Assembly (NCBI RefSeq): GCF_921293095.1
Contig: NC_060258.1
Location: 4,340,001-4,404,000 of the forward strand
Source of the DNA: Ischnura elegans
Taxonomy: Eukaryota; Arthropoda; Insecta; Odonata; Coenagrionidae
DNA length: 64,000 nucleotides
Direction: 5' to 3'
Shown here: positions 34,600 through 46,541 of the stretch, piece by piece
Layout: each line of letters begins with the position of its first letter
Position numbering within the stretch: the stretch's first letter is position 1
Program-made: the position numbers and the translations under genes
Notes under the pieces: model-generated
The model's database searches: none
What the model saw: only the letters and a program-made list of their open reading frames with translations
What the model was told of the DNA's origin: nothing

Positions 34600-35921
34600 A
34601 CTCGAACAAAGAAATGTCAGCCGAGATGTGGTTGGAGAATCTGACCAGGTGTAATTATGGGGCAACCTTCTGCACATCATACAGTTAACCTTTAAAGTTA
34701 TTTATACTAAGGTCATATTTAAAATTGCTAACCACAAAATTTAAAGGAAACTTTCAAATTTTATAATGCATTTTTTAAATCAGAATACAGTTTATCTGAG
34801 AGACTATTTAAAAAAAGTGTTTTTATAACCACATATACAAATAATTTGAATGAAGGCACTAATAGAAATGCAAATATAAAAATAATATTCAAATATAGGA
34901 AGATTTTATGTAAAATAGAGTTAGAAATTACAAATAAGATGTATCACATCAAAAATCCTAATTGCTTTAATTTTACACCTATGGATGATTATGTTTTCTA
35001 GGATAATTTTTGCGCACTTATATTAATTTCCAATACTTTGCCCATCATGCCTTTATTGTACCCACAACGAAACGCCTTGAATATAAACAATGAATTTCCG
35101 AAACGTCGCAAAGATGCTTAATTATACATAACCTTAGCCTCATGAGATCATAGTTAAAGGTGAGGGAGGGGCCCCGAACAAAAGAAAGAAAATAGGTTTA
35201 CATGCATATGAGACTTTATTTGACAACGCATAAAGAATTTTCGGGTCTCTGACACTTCATTCCTTAGCAGCAAATCGTCAGGGATTTCTTTGTTCACTTT
35301 AGCATTCTCCGATTACCTAATCAAATACTTAAAAAGGTAGGGTGGTACAGCCTAGTGGGTAGATTGCCTTTTTGAGTTGATAAGTATTGAATTTGAATGC
35401 CATACTTTCCCGGATATCATTCATTGTTAGGCACACACTTAGTTTTTCCAGATGACAAAATGTATTCATTAGTTGCCACTGAAAAACCAACTTCAACATT
35501 AATATGACCCTGCCAAAGATTCACAGGTGCGGAAAAACCGTTTATGGGAAATAGGACTAGTATCACTTTTCCGTAAACCGTGTTTGAGGGCCTTACATAT
35601 CCCTACAACTGTAGATTCACAAAAGGTACGCTAAATTATCTTTTGATCCTTAACCGAAGTGCCTTTTTAGTTACTATTCGATTTAATGGTCACCGGCAGT
35701 AATAAAACATTATATATTTCTCCAATTGTATCACCAAGCGACTAATCTATATTGTCATATTGAGTTAATCCTTGTGAATTTATTCTGTAACTATTTCAGT
35801 CCACAAATATTTTCTCCCTTGATTCCTACTATTGTAGACAAAAGCCAAAGAGAGTCACTTTTAACTGTGCAACATTTATACTACACCAGTCTTCAAACAA
35901 GAAAAAACGAAAAGTACTCAC
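34600..35921 (-). other. Gene A intron E2-E3, 5' part
   Basis: Aligns in pieces with gene B 51745-52800 (for example the block near 35150-35380 with CTCATGAGATCATAG). No further feature. Confidence 0.5.
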
Positions 35922-36059
35922 CCTGAAGCATTCTCTCATCAAACTTTTTCACAGATCTGCGTTTGACTCTAAACAAATCTTTTTGAAAGCACTTAATTCC
36001 GTCAGTTTCTTCAAACACAGTGGACACATGGTAGCGGGAAGGCCATCTCCCACATCAAT
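35922..36059 (-). pseudogene. Gene A exon E2 (second half of ZAD) with an in-frame TGA
   Basis: 138 nt between acceptor CATCTCAG and donor GTGAGTAC on the minus strand, the same length as gene B E2. It encodes IDVGDGLPATMCPLCLKKLT, then AFKKICLESNADL, including the second CxxC of the ZAD. TGA follows at codon 37 of the exon, where gene B has Ser (AGT). The ZAD zinc-binding Cys all lie before the stop, so a truncated ZAD-only product of about 92 residues is conceivable; otherwise the gene is dead. Confidence 0.75.
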
Positions 36060-36175
36060 CTGAGATGATAATAAAGAAGAAGTTAAACGTCAACAGAATT
36101 CGGAAATATCTTGGAAAACAAAATGAAGTAAGCAGCATTTTAAATAAAATCAATAACATGCAATGTGTAACTTAC

Positions 36176-36343
36176 ATGTAAGCCGACTAAATCATACAGG
36201 GCATCCTTCACCGTTATTTTGCATGCTACACTCGAAGAGTATATGTTGTAATAATAATCATGATTCTTCATACAAAGCCTGCAAAGGTCAATTTCTGAAT
36301 TCCTTACTGAAGATTCCGTGAATATCCCGCTGGTGCGACTCAT
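36176..36343 (-). CDS. Gene A exon E1: start of ZAD
   Basis: 168 nt from ATG (36343) to the donor GTAAGTTA, 56 codons. It encodes MSRTSGIFTESSVRN, then IDLCRLC (first zinc CxxC of the ZAD) and KITVKDALYDLVGLH. The ZAD is an N-terminal zinc-coordinating dimerisation domain of insect C2H2 proteins. It differs from gene B E1 at roughly one base in six. About 30 bp before the ATG (GTGAATGATATTTTGAAG) also match gene B, supporting the start. Confidence 0.85.
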
Positions 36344-36434
36344 GTTTTCACTTCAAAATATCATTCACAATTTAATTCAGGCCTATCGTCACAGAAATCA
36401 TCCACTCAGCATTGACATGTATCACAAAATCCCA
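36344..36434. promoter_or_regulatory. 5' flank of gene A (left half of a former divergent intergenic region)
   Basis: Lies between gene A's ATG and the 9-bp target duplication of the Foldback-like element. Without that element, the ATGs of genes A and B would be about 1.05 kb apart and divergent. No specific promoter element is claimed. Confidence 0.5.
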
Positions 36435-36443
36435 CAAGGAAAC
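36435..36443 (+). repeat. Left 9-bp target-site duplication
   Basis: CAAGGAAAC, identical to 50381-50389, immediately outside the left terminus. Confidence 0.75.
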
Positions 36444-37330
36444 ACGTACATTATTTTAACCCATGGAAGGTCATCCCACGCTCCAAGAAATAACGCCAAT
36501 GTATTAGCTAAGAATAAATGCTTTATATCAACGTTATCAGTGCGATTTTTGTAATGAAACAAAGTAAAATGCCAGAATAACGTTTATTTTTTCCATATAA
36601 CCACATAAAATTATTCTTTTTTATTTATAATACGCGAAAATAAGACTTTATCATATAAGTGTAGTCAAAGTTTCAGTGGGTCATTCATAAATACATTAAA
36701 GCCAGAATGCAAATGAAACGAGCACAAAGGTAGAGAAAAATGATCAATATTTATGAAACGTCCCATTACAACCAACTTACAGCATAAATAAATTAACAAT
36801 AAATTATTTATTACTAGGACGCTATCCTAAAAGCAGTGCCGTTGGGAAACGAATAACTGATGCAACTTATGACACTGGATTTTACAAAACATAAACGCCA
36901 AGCACCAATGAAATTTCTTATTAATATAATTTACAATAAATTAATCAATAAAATGAATCATTAAAAACATTGCAATATTAAATTTAAATGTACAGAGGCC
37001 ATTATAAAAACATGGACGCTTTCGGAATCTCGCGACGGGGAAAAAGCCCATTGCAGACCATATTTCACTGGGTCATTCACTGTCAAACCAGTATAAAAAA
37101 TCTAAAAAAACGCACTTTATATGAAAGAAAAGAATGAAAATTAATGAAACAGAGGATCCCCATACACATAGACTACGAATAGAAAAACCTTAATTATTTA
37201 AAAAATACGGCGCTATCTCATTTCGAAAGCGAATTAATCACATGCAAGGCAAGGGAATTGCACTGAACTATTCATAAATATAAGAACGAATTTTTCTTCA
37301 AAACACATTCAAATTTCGACATACTTTAAG
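36444..37330 (-). repeat. Outer left arm: diverged satellite-related repeats
   Basis: GGGTCATTCA motifs at about 36690 and 37069 followed by GAAACGTCC-type blocks show kinship to the 539-bp unit, at shorter spacing. It matches the right arm at 49578-50380. Confidence 0.6.
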
Positions 37331-39870
37331 GAAATAAACTGAAACCGGAGCATTTAATAAAATTGGATTTAACCTAATAGGACAATATAAATAATAACAA
37401 TTGACGTAACAACAAGTCGGAGTAAAGTTATCAATAGGTTATTTAAAAATAAGTGACAGCGAATTTCTCATTCACAAACCTCTACATCACGAGATGAAAC
37501 ATCAAAAATTATGAAACGTCCATAGCCCAAACCGTTCATTAATGTATACAGTAACATGGTGCCATCAAATTCATGGCCGCACACCCGAAATCACCCGTAC
37601 GATGGTGGAATGACATAACTTGGAATTAATTTTTTTCTTACCACTGTGATGAGCCCACACTTGAAATAACGCTTAGATCATTGAAAAAACACATTATACC
37701 ACACGCTGGAAATTAAAAAAACTCAAATAATTCATTTCCCTCTTTGAAAATTCGGCATGGGCTGGCCCTACCCACACCCTACGCAACCAACTCGCGTCCA
37801 GGAATAGAAAAACTTTATAACTTCATTGTTTACCAAAGAAATTCCACGATTTTTTCTGCACACGTAGGTGGAATTAAACTACAATGATAACAGGTTTTAC
37901 AATTGGATTTCATCCATGTCCGACAGCGTAGAAAAATAACTAATCAACAGAAAAATCGAGGTAAAGTTATCAATGGGTCATTTAAAAATTACTGAAAGCA
38001 ATTGTCGCATTCAAAGTCCTATAGATCACGAGATGAAACATTATTAATGTGAAACGTCTATAGCCCACAAGGTTTGGCAATATATAGAGTAAACTGGTGC
38101 CATCAAACACTACGCTGCACACCCGAAATCACCCGCACGAAGGTGGAATGACATGACTTGGAATTCATTTCTTTCTCACCACTGCGATGAGCCCACACTT
38201 TAAATAACGCTTAGATCATTGAAAAAACATATTATACCACACGCTGGAAATTAAAAAAACTCAAATAATACATTTTCCTCTTTGAAAATTAGGCATGGGT
38301 TGGCCCAACCTACACCCTACGCAACCAACTCGCGTCCAGGAATAGAAAAACTTTATAACTTCGTTTTTTACCAAAGAAATACCACGATTTTTTCTGCACA
38401 CGTAGGTGGAATTGAACTACAATGATAACAGATTTTACAATTGGATTTCATCCATGTCCGACAGCGTAGAAAAATAACTAATCAACAGAAAAATCGAGGT
38501 AAAGTTATCAATGGGTCATTTAAAAATTACTGAAAGCAATTGTCGCATTCAAAGTCCTATAGATCACGAGATGAAACATTAAATAATGTGAAACGTCCAT
38601 AGCCGCCAAGGTTTGGCAATATATAGAGTAACCTGGTGCCATCAAACACTACGCTGCACACCTGAAATCACCCGCACGATGGTGGAATGACATGACTTGG
38701 AATTCATTTCTTTCTCACCACTGCGATGAGCCCACACTTGAAATAACGCTTAGATCATTGAAAAAACATATTATACCACACGCTTAAAATTAAAAAAACT
38801 CAAATAATACATTTTCCTCTTTGAAAATTAGGCATGGGCTGGCCCAACCTACACCCTACGGAACCAACTCGCGTCCAGGAATAGAAAAACTTTATAACTT
38901 CGTTTTTTACCAAAGAAATTCAACAATTTTTTCTGCACACGTAGGTGGAATTGAACTACAATGATAACAGGTTTTACTATTGGATTTCATCCATTTCCGA
39001 CAGCGTAGAAAAATAACTAATCAACAGAAAAATCGAGGTAAAGTTATCAATGGGTCATTTAAAAATTACTGAAAGCGATTGTCGCATTCAAAGTCTTATA
39101 GATTACGAGATGAAACATCAAATAATGTGAAACGTCCATAGCCTACAAGGTTTTGCAATATATAGAGTAAACTGGTGCCATCAAACACTACGCTGCACAC
39201 CCGAAATCACCCGCACGAAGGTGGAATGACATGACTTGGAATTCATTTCTTTCTCACCACTGCGATGAGCCCACACTTGAAATAACGCTTAGATCATTGA
39301 AAAAACATATTATACCACACGCTGGAAATTAAAAAAACTCAAATAATACATTTTCCTCTTTGAAAATTAGGCATGGGCTGGCCCAACCTACACCCTACGG
39401 ATCCAACTCGCGTCCAGGAATAGAAAAACTTTATAACTTCGTTTTTTACCAAAGAAATTCAACGATTTTTTCTGCACACGTAGGTGGAATTGAACTACAA
39501 TGATAACAGGTTTTACAATTGGATTTCATCCATGTCCGACAGCGTAGAAAAATAACTAATCAACAGAAAAATCGAGGTAAAGTTATTAATGGGTTATTTA
39601 AAAGTTATTGAAAGCGAATTTCACATTCAACCTCCTATAGATTACGAGATAAAACATCAAATATTATGAAACGTTCTTAGCTCACAAGGTTTGGCTATAT
39701 TTAGAGTAACCTGGTGCCCACAAATACTACTCCGCACACCAGAAATCACCCTCGCGAAGGTGGAATGACATGGACTTGGAATTCATTTTTTTCTTACCAC
39801 TGTGCTGTGCCCACACTTGATATACCGCATAGATCATCGAAAAGACATATTATGCCACACGCTGAAAATT
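37331..39870 (-). repeat. 539-bp satellite, left arm (about 4.5-5 copies)
   Basis: The landmark GTAAAGTTAT recurs at 37422, 37961, 38499, 39038 and 39577 (spacing 538-539). Shared blocks include ATCACCCGCACGA, AACCAACTCGCGTCCAGG and GTCCGACAGCGTAG. Central copies are most alike and the edge copies diverge, as expected for arrays homogenised by unequal exchange. Confidence 0.9.
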
Positions 39871-40069
39871 AAAAACACTGATAAGTTTCTCCAAAATTGG
39901 AAAAGGAGAAAATGATTTAAATGCGAAAATGAAATGTGTTATGTCGACGGAAAAAGGAAAGCTTTCAAGTGATGTCATTGAAGCAGTGGAAATGTAATCT
40001 CATCCTTCGCACATTTAAGTTCCATCGCAGGCAATTAATTTATTTATTTCGACATTTGTTTTTCGCACT

Positions 40070-40500
40070 TGTAAATAAAAGTAAGGTGAGGTGGGGCAAG
40101 TGCGACTGCGGGGTAAGATCGACCCCCCTTCAGGAAAATCGTATTTCCGTTCTCGAAGCAGGTGGCGGTCGCGCAACATATTCTACACATAGTAGTGAAA
40201 CCAGAGCCAACGATTTTGTAATACTTATCACTCAATTTCTCGTTACACATGCTTAGGAAATATACCCGTCGTTCATCTCGTAGTCTTAGTTGGTTGTGAG
40301 GAGAGGCTATACCGCAGTTCCCTCTGAATCAACGCATCGGAGGTGTTAGGTAAGAACTATATTTTGTTTTCTCTTCTTCATGGATTGGTTTTCCTTGCTT
40401 TACTTTAAGTTTAAGTGCGACCCCCTGTCGCACTTACCCCAGGCAACAGGCCCTGCCTGACAGGGGGTCGCACTTACCCCAGGCTTCGAGGTTGAAGTAT
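40070..40500. mobile_element. Fragment of a pogo/Tigger-type element with GTGGGGCAAGTGCGAC repeats
   Basis: GTGGGGCAAGTGCGAC at about 40090 and inverted GTCGCACTTACCCC blocks at about 40430 and 40470. The design parallels the GGGGCACAGTGAAAC subterminal repeats of the element at 46542-49577, with a different core. No transposase. Confidence 0.4.
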
Positions 40501-41433
40501 GGATTGAATTTTTAGTTTCTGTCTAACAGTTCTTGCGGAAAACTTTTCCTTTCTGCCTGGCAATTCTTGCGTTAAACTTTCTTAAATGTTGCAAAACACC
40601 GAAGTTTATAAAACTAGGTCTTTTAGTTAGAGTCCTCTCATCAACTTTTATTTTGAAGGTTTATCTGATAAAGATAGCTTACTTCAGTTTGTTGATTGAT
40701 TATGATAGGGCATTGGATATCATGTCTTCGACGAGGAGGATGTAGACGACATGGCATTAATGCCTGAAACAAGATAGCAGGAGTGGAAAAATCTTAACAA
40801 ATTCGGTGACTAACATTCAAAGCTGAGATTGGATTCTGGCTAGATTCAGCAGCAAAAAGTCAGTTGCTCACTATGTAGGGAAAATTCTGGAGATTAATGA
40901 ATAAGGTGATGCCGTGGTTTGCTTTTTGAGGACATTTTTTGGAACTGAAATAAGTTTCACCTGTCCACGGAATGAGGATTCCAGCGAAATACTTTGGGAA
41001 GATGTTGTAAAAATATTACCGAAGCCCTCTGTCGGCCGTCGAAGAAATTTAACATTTAGCCTATCTTTCTCGGGGTAAAAGTTAAAATAAACGAATAAAT
41101 ATTCAATGTTCTATTGGTTGAAGACCATGAGTTTTTCTTCATTTTACTTTTTTATATTAATAACGCCAATTACATTAGAGAAGAAATTCTTTGTTCATTA
41201 CAATATAGTTTGTATTCAGATTTGCTGTCATATGCAAGATTTATAATTTTTTTATTATTTTTTATTTATTCAGCTTTCATGCATACTAGATATTTTAAAT
41301 ACACCTTTGAGATAATGTGTAACTATATGCAGTTATTACGAAAAAATGTAGCTCTCGTACTAGTCTCTATTTCAAGATTTCACGTGTTGCGTGATGCTGC
41401 GAATTTAAATAATTTAAGCATTTATTTATTTAA
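40501..41433. other. Loop sequence of the Foldback-like element
   Basis: AT-rich. Short frames have no recognisable domain. Confidence 0.4.
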
Positions 41434-42314
41434 GGGGGCGCCCTAGCACGGTCGCGGAAGACGATGCAGACCCTTTCTATTAACCAGTTTGTGCTTCGCT
41501 AATTATAGGTACATAGCGGTTTCTTGACTCAGAATATTTATGAAGCTTAAATCTGTGCCTTGATACAAAGACGAGTCTTTTACCAGGTTTCCTACAGGAG
41601 ATACTTGACGCTTAATTTCACGAATTTCGTTTTTTTTTGCAATGACTAATACCACGGCGCAAAATCACGTAAAGAATATCCAACCAGTTACTGGTTAAAA
41701 TTGCTGAAATTTTATTTTTTATTTTGTTTTATACCAAAACCACCTAATACAGCTCAAATTGGGCCATTTTATATAGATTATTCAAAAAGTTTAGAAATTA
41801 TTTACACGAACAACCAAGCCCTGGATAGGGGAAACCTACCCAGCCGGGACTCGAACCCACGAGTTCTTGTTTGGCAGGCGAGGACATTACTCAGCCGACA
41901 CCGAGGTCGGCGGTGTTATGTTGACGACATGCTTGTTTACGTAATGAAGATATCATCGCCAACAATTTCGGAAAAGGTGTTAACTCAAAAGGACCTTTGC
42001 ATTCACAGGCCTATTTTTTCAGCGCGTGAGAGAGGAACCAGAAGTTGGCGTCTAATATTTTTAATTGGCTCGCCCCCACTTAGGTGTCACATATCAACTC
42101 CGACTGCTAACCTTGTTCCAACGACCCGTATCAAGTTTATCCTTAGCATCAAATTTCTCCTCGGAGTCGTCGCGGGTGAAGTTGGGAGGGGAGTTGCCTT
42201 TCCCCCCCTTTCTCTCCCTCGAGGCTCTTCGGCTTCCGTCTCCATATCCCGGCGCTGCAGCTAGAGGCCTTCGTGAGCCATTTAATTGGGAAATTCAAAC
42301 ACTAGGGCGCCCCC
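41434..42314. mobile_element. TTAA-flanked element with GGGGGCGCCCTAG ends
   Basis: 881 bp. Left TTAA|GGGGGCGCCCTAG and right CTAGGGCGCCCCC|TTAA form perfect 13-bp inverted ends with a TTAA duplication, as in piggyBac-type transposition. The ends do not follow the usual CCC start and no transposase is present. It encloses a SINE copy. Confidence 0.5.
41829..41912 (-). mobile_element. tRNA-derived SINE, copy 1
   Basis: The minus strand reads CCTCGCCTGCCAAACAAG, then CGTGGGTTCGAGTCCCGGCT, a Pol III B-box region of a tRNA-like head. It is followed by GGTAGGTTTCCCCTATCCAG. It matches the SINE at 43200-43380. Confidence 0.65.
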
Positions 42315-43136
42315 TTAACGTGGTTGAGAAACAAACGAAGGAAATCATTAAGACTTTTCAAAAATTCGTCCGTTGGAACATTGTTCCCAGCGTCCCCTGC
42401 GTCACTGGCTGCCGTTCTCTTTATCGCTGGGTGGTTGGGGGGGACTCTTCCCCCACCACCACCTGTTCCAAGCGTGGGAACCGCGCGTCACACAGATTCC
42501 CATGTTCTCTCTGCGTAAGCTCCCCTCCCTTCCCTCCCGAATTCTTCTGACTGTAAAAACCCATAAACATTACGTAGTCCTCCAGTTTTCCTCGAAATAA
42601 CAAATATAGCTAATAAAAGCACTTTTTCTTTATTTGTAATTTTTCTATGATCCGTAATCTATAAAAATACTGATATTTGTGAATATTCATCAATTCTATT
42701 GATGCCATGTTGCCAAATGTGGCCGCAGCGGGCCGCTTCCACTTCCCGGGAACGTGGTTCCGCAGCATTTGTTCACTCCGGCGTGTTTTCTTAATGTCCA
42801 TTTATAATTTATGCTACAGAAAATCATGTATTTTCTGGTCATAGAAAAATTGCAAATACTTCCTTTCTGTATCACTAACCTATGACTATTATTACTGTAC
42901 GTAGCAACGGGAAACGGAGCGCGGCGATGCTGCCAACAATTGTAAATGCTTGCTGGATTTATGCACCAACAATTATTGACGTTATTTTCTTTTTTATTAA
43001 TCCTTCCTGCCATTCAATGGAAACGCAACTGTTGAGGATACTTTCAGTGAAAATAAAGCGTAACGTAAATGTTTACGGTAGACATTCTTTCTCGCTCTTC
43101 TTTATTTCGTTCGCCAAATGTTTTTAGGCAATACAC
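42315..43136. other. Loop sequence of the Foldback-like element
   Basis: Mixed composition, no recognised gene. A GGCCGC/GCGGCC-rich block near 42720-42770 and CCAACAATT repeats near 42940-42975. Confidence 0.4.
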
Positions 43137-43199
43137 GTCGTACACTGACTTTTTCCGGGATGCGTGTTCTTGCCGTACCAGGGACCACAGTCGGAAGAA

Positions 43200-43380
43200 T
43201 TCGGGAGGGAATCGGTCGGTGGCGGTGGGGTAAAGTCCTCGCCTGCCAAACCGTAGGTCGTGGGTTCGAATCCCGCCTGGGTAGGTGATTCCTATACAGG
43301 ACATGGATGTTTGTGTAGTACTTTGTTAATATTGGAAACCCTCGTTGTAAAAGCACGTTATGTGCTGTTTACGGGGGAAT
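43200..43380 (+). mobile_element. tRNA-derived SINE, copy 2
   Basis: The head reads GGTGGCGGTGGGGTAAAGTC (A-box region), CCTCGCCTGCCAAACCGTAG and CGTGGGTTCGAATCCCGCCT (B box). The body continues GGTAGGTGATTCCTATACAG and AAGCACGTTATGTGCTGTTT, ending in an AT-rich tail. Confidence 0.7.
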
Positions 43381-43409
43381 TGATTATAAATAAATATGCA
43401 AATTACTTC

Positions 43410-44133
43410 TGCCATTATATGAGGTAACTAAGGAAATATGCTCAGAGAAGCAAGTAATAGCTTCAAAAATTAGACCTTTTAGTCTAGGGATCAGGAAATA
43501 TATTGGAAGTACGTTAACTGAGAAAGAGAGTCTCAATGATGAGGCTCAGCAGATATTAGGAAAAATTCAAAGCGAAATTGAAAAAAGATTTTACAAAATT
43601 GAGAAAAATCCAATTACTGCTGAAGCAAATTTGCTGGAGCCACGATTTAAGAAAGTCGGATTTGAAGATGTTGTTGCTGCAGAAAAAAACGAAGAAAAAT
43701 TGGATTGCAAAGGCAGAAGCTCACAACATGCAAGACCACAAAGACACTCAACATCAAGGGACTATTCATCAAGAGGAAGATTCCACTGAGTCACCTTCAT
43801 CTGGCAGCGTTTGGAAACATTTTGATTCAATGGTCAAAACCAGAATATGTGTCCCTTCTCCAACAGCTGCAGCCATTATTGAGATGGACAAGTTCTTATA
43901 GCAGAACCACACCTGGAGAGGCATGGAGATCCTCTCAAGTGGTGGTGGCGGAATCGAGACATTTATCCTCGACTCTTTTCAGTCATGATGAAAAGATTGT
44001 GTGTTGTTGGCTCATCGGTGCCATGTAATAGGGTATTTTCTAAGGCAAGGGCAATTTTATCGGAGAGGAGACGGAGCCTTAAACCAAAGAGGCTGACAAA
44101 ACAGGTTTTTTTGAATTACAATCTTCACAGTTA
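43410..44133 (+). pseudogene. hAT transposase, C-terminal relic
   Basis: Two frames are needed. First EVTKEICSEKQ...ANLLEPRFKKVGFEDVV, with the hAT LL(D/E)PRFKK motif. After a shift near 43730-43900 comes the dimerisation domain: WWWRNRDIYPRLFSVMMKRL, SSVPCNRVFSKARAILSERR, LTKQVFLNYN, then a stop. The BED finger and the first catalytic part are missing. It is ZBED-like hAT. It cannot mobilise the surrounding element. Confidence 0.8.
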
Positions 44134-45439
44134 ATTTTTTTTATTTCTGCACTTCTTTGCATTAAAATTATCAATATTATCCAAACCCATGTACCCATGT
44201 TCCCTAATATTTTCATGGTAGCTATGTTTGAATGATAAGAATGATTGGTTTAACATTTACAAAAAGGTCATGCTGGTTTCTCGAAGGAGTATATTGGTAC
44301 TCTGAATTTTATTACACTTATATGTTCTGGACAGGCAATTTTGCCATTAATTATTTTGAACAAGAAAATCAAATCATATAAATGAGATGTGTAAATGGTT
44401 ACATTTATCAAGTTCATCAGAAATGCTGTGCAATATACAAACTTAAACCTTTATTGAAAATTTTTGTTAGACCATCTTTATATACAGTGAGTCCTCGTTT
44501 AACGTCACTTACCGTTCCTGAAAAATGTGACGATAAACGAAATGACGTTAATCGAAGCACAAGCATTCAAAGAAAAATTAAACAAAACAATGAAAATGGC
44601 GTAGCAATATTTTATGAATTTTTGAATTATTGCGGTCTCCCAGACCGCACGTCACTGGTAGTGTAACAAGAATTGCACATCACTGGTTAAGGTTTAACAT
44701 ATCAAGATATACCAAAGAAAATAAAGTGGTCTAATTTAATTTCTTCCTCCCTATTCGTTATTACTAAATAGATAACGGATAGTTTTTCCATTTGTGTTGT
44801 TGTCAATTACGTAAAAATTACATAAAAACCCCAAAAATTATAAGGCATTTAAATGTTCTTGTTCAGATTACTGAATCATTGCCGCGTCATTATGCTCATT
44901 AGCTAAAGTTTAATTTTCGATGACGATTTTGAAATTGTGGTTAGAAATATATTGCTCAAGAAGCGCCGTCAAAAGTCTCATAGAAAAATCCAGTCCCGAG
45001 CGTCAAGCAATAGCTGAACAAAAGCTTGGGCAAGGCGAAGTCTAGTTTTAATAGCGGAAAACTACACTTGCGGGTGTTCTCACATTTACATGTGGTTATA
45101 CCTTTTTTCGTTGATCTATGTATTATCACAGCTCTTGGGACATGACATTACTCCTAATGATAAATTTGAGTGCCTGACTGTTGTCTTGCAACGGTAAGAT
45201 ATGGGGGATGACGACCAGATCAAGAGTGCACCCAGGATCATAGCTAGGGGGGAAAGCCATGGGATTTGTGAGATTATTTCCTTGGAAAAATAGTTTTTAT
45301 TTAGTAACATATTTTATACTAATATAGCATTTTTATGGGTCAAAAGAAAATTTGTTGAATACTTGCATTTCAACTTAGTACTGATTTTGCTGAAAGACTT
45401 GCGATTCTTCGGCAACTGAGGAAATTAAAAAATGTTTAC
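44134..45439. other. Right part of the Foldback loop
   Basis: AT-rich. A CAGTGAGTCCTCGTTTAACG block at 44487, with an inverted echo near 44530-44560 (GATAAACGAAATGACGTTAA), resembles one end of a Tigger-like miniature element. No partner end found. Confidence 0.4.
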
Positions 45440-46541
45440 TTTCCCTGCATTTGAGTTGGTTGCGTAGGGTGTGGGTGGGGCCAGCCCATGCCTAATTTTC
45501 AAAGAGGGAAATGAATTATTTGAGTTTTTTTAATTTCCAGCGTGTGGTATAATATGTTTTTTCAATGATCTAAGCGTTATTTCAAGTGTGGGCTCATCGC
45601 AGTGGTGAGAAAGAAATGAATTCCAAGTCATGTCATTCCACCATCGTGCGGGTGATTTCGGGTGTGCAGCGTAGTGTTTGATGGCACCAGGTTACTCTAT
45701 ATATTGCCAAACCTTGGGGGCTATGGACGTTTTGCATTATTTAATGTTTCATCTCGTGATCTATAGGACTTTGAATGCGACAATCGCTTTCAGTAATTTT
45801 TAAATGACCCATTGATAACTTTACCTCGATTATTCTGTTGATTAGTTATTTTTCTACGTTGTCGGACATGGATGAAATCCAATTGTAAAACCTGTTATCA
45901 TTGTAGTTTTATTTCAGCTACGTGTGCAGAAAAAATCGTTGAATTTCTTTGGTAAACAACGAAGTTATAAAGTTTTTCTATTCCTGGACGCGAGTTGGTT
46001 GCGTAGGGTGTGGGTGGGGCCAGCCCATGCCTAATTTTCAAAGAGGGAAATGAATTATTTGAGTTTTTTTAATTTCCAGCGTGTGGTATAATATGTTTTT
46101 TCAATGATCTAAGCGTTATTTCAAGTGTGGGCTCATCGCAGTGGTGAGAAAGAAATGAATTCCAAGTCATGTCATTCCACCATCGTGCGGGTGATTTCGG
46201 GTGTGCAGCGTAGTGTTTGATGGCACCAGGTTACTCTATATATTGCCAAACCTTGTGGGCTATGGACGTTTCATAATATCTGATGTTTTATCTCGTAATA
46301 TAGAGGTACATCAACGGCGAATTTGCTTTAACTTTTTATTTAATGACCCATTGAGATTTTTATTTCGACTTGTTGGGAGGTCAATTTTTTTAATATCTAT
46401 TGTCCTCTTGGGTTAGATCCAATTATATTAAATGCTCCGGTTTGTAGTTTGTTTTCACCTTGTATGTGGAAAATTGAATGAGTAATGAATTAAAAATCGC
46501 TTTTATTTTTATGAATGTTTCAGTGCATATGTTAAGCCCTA
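45440..46541 (+). repeat. 539-bp satellite, right arm (about two copies)
   Basis: Inverted copies of the left-arm unit: GGTTGCGTAGGGTGTGGGTG at 45460 and 46000, ATCGTGCGGGTGATTTCGGG at 45643 and 46182. The second copy decays rightwards before the pogo insertion. The right arm has about three units fewer than the left. Confidence 0.9.

Noticed and set aside
34330-34680. Cys-containing frames (for example LTCSCCTAW) near 34.4-34.6 kb
   Set aside because: They fall in the right inverted end of the 0.8-kb TIR element; the Cys spacing fits no zinc-finger pattern.
41701-42550. Frames of 161-187 residues in the Foldback loop
   Set aside because: They cross a SINE head and GC-rich repeat sequence. 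No domain, no start context and no splice evidence.
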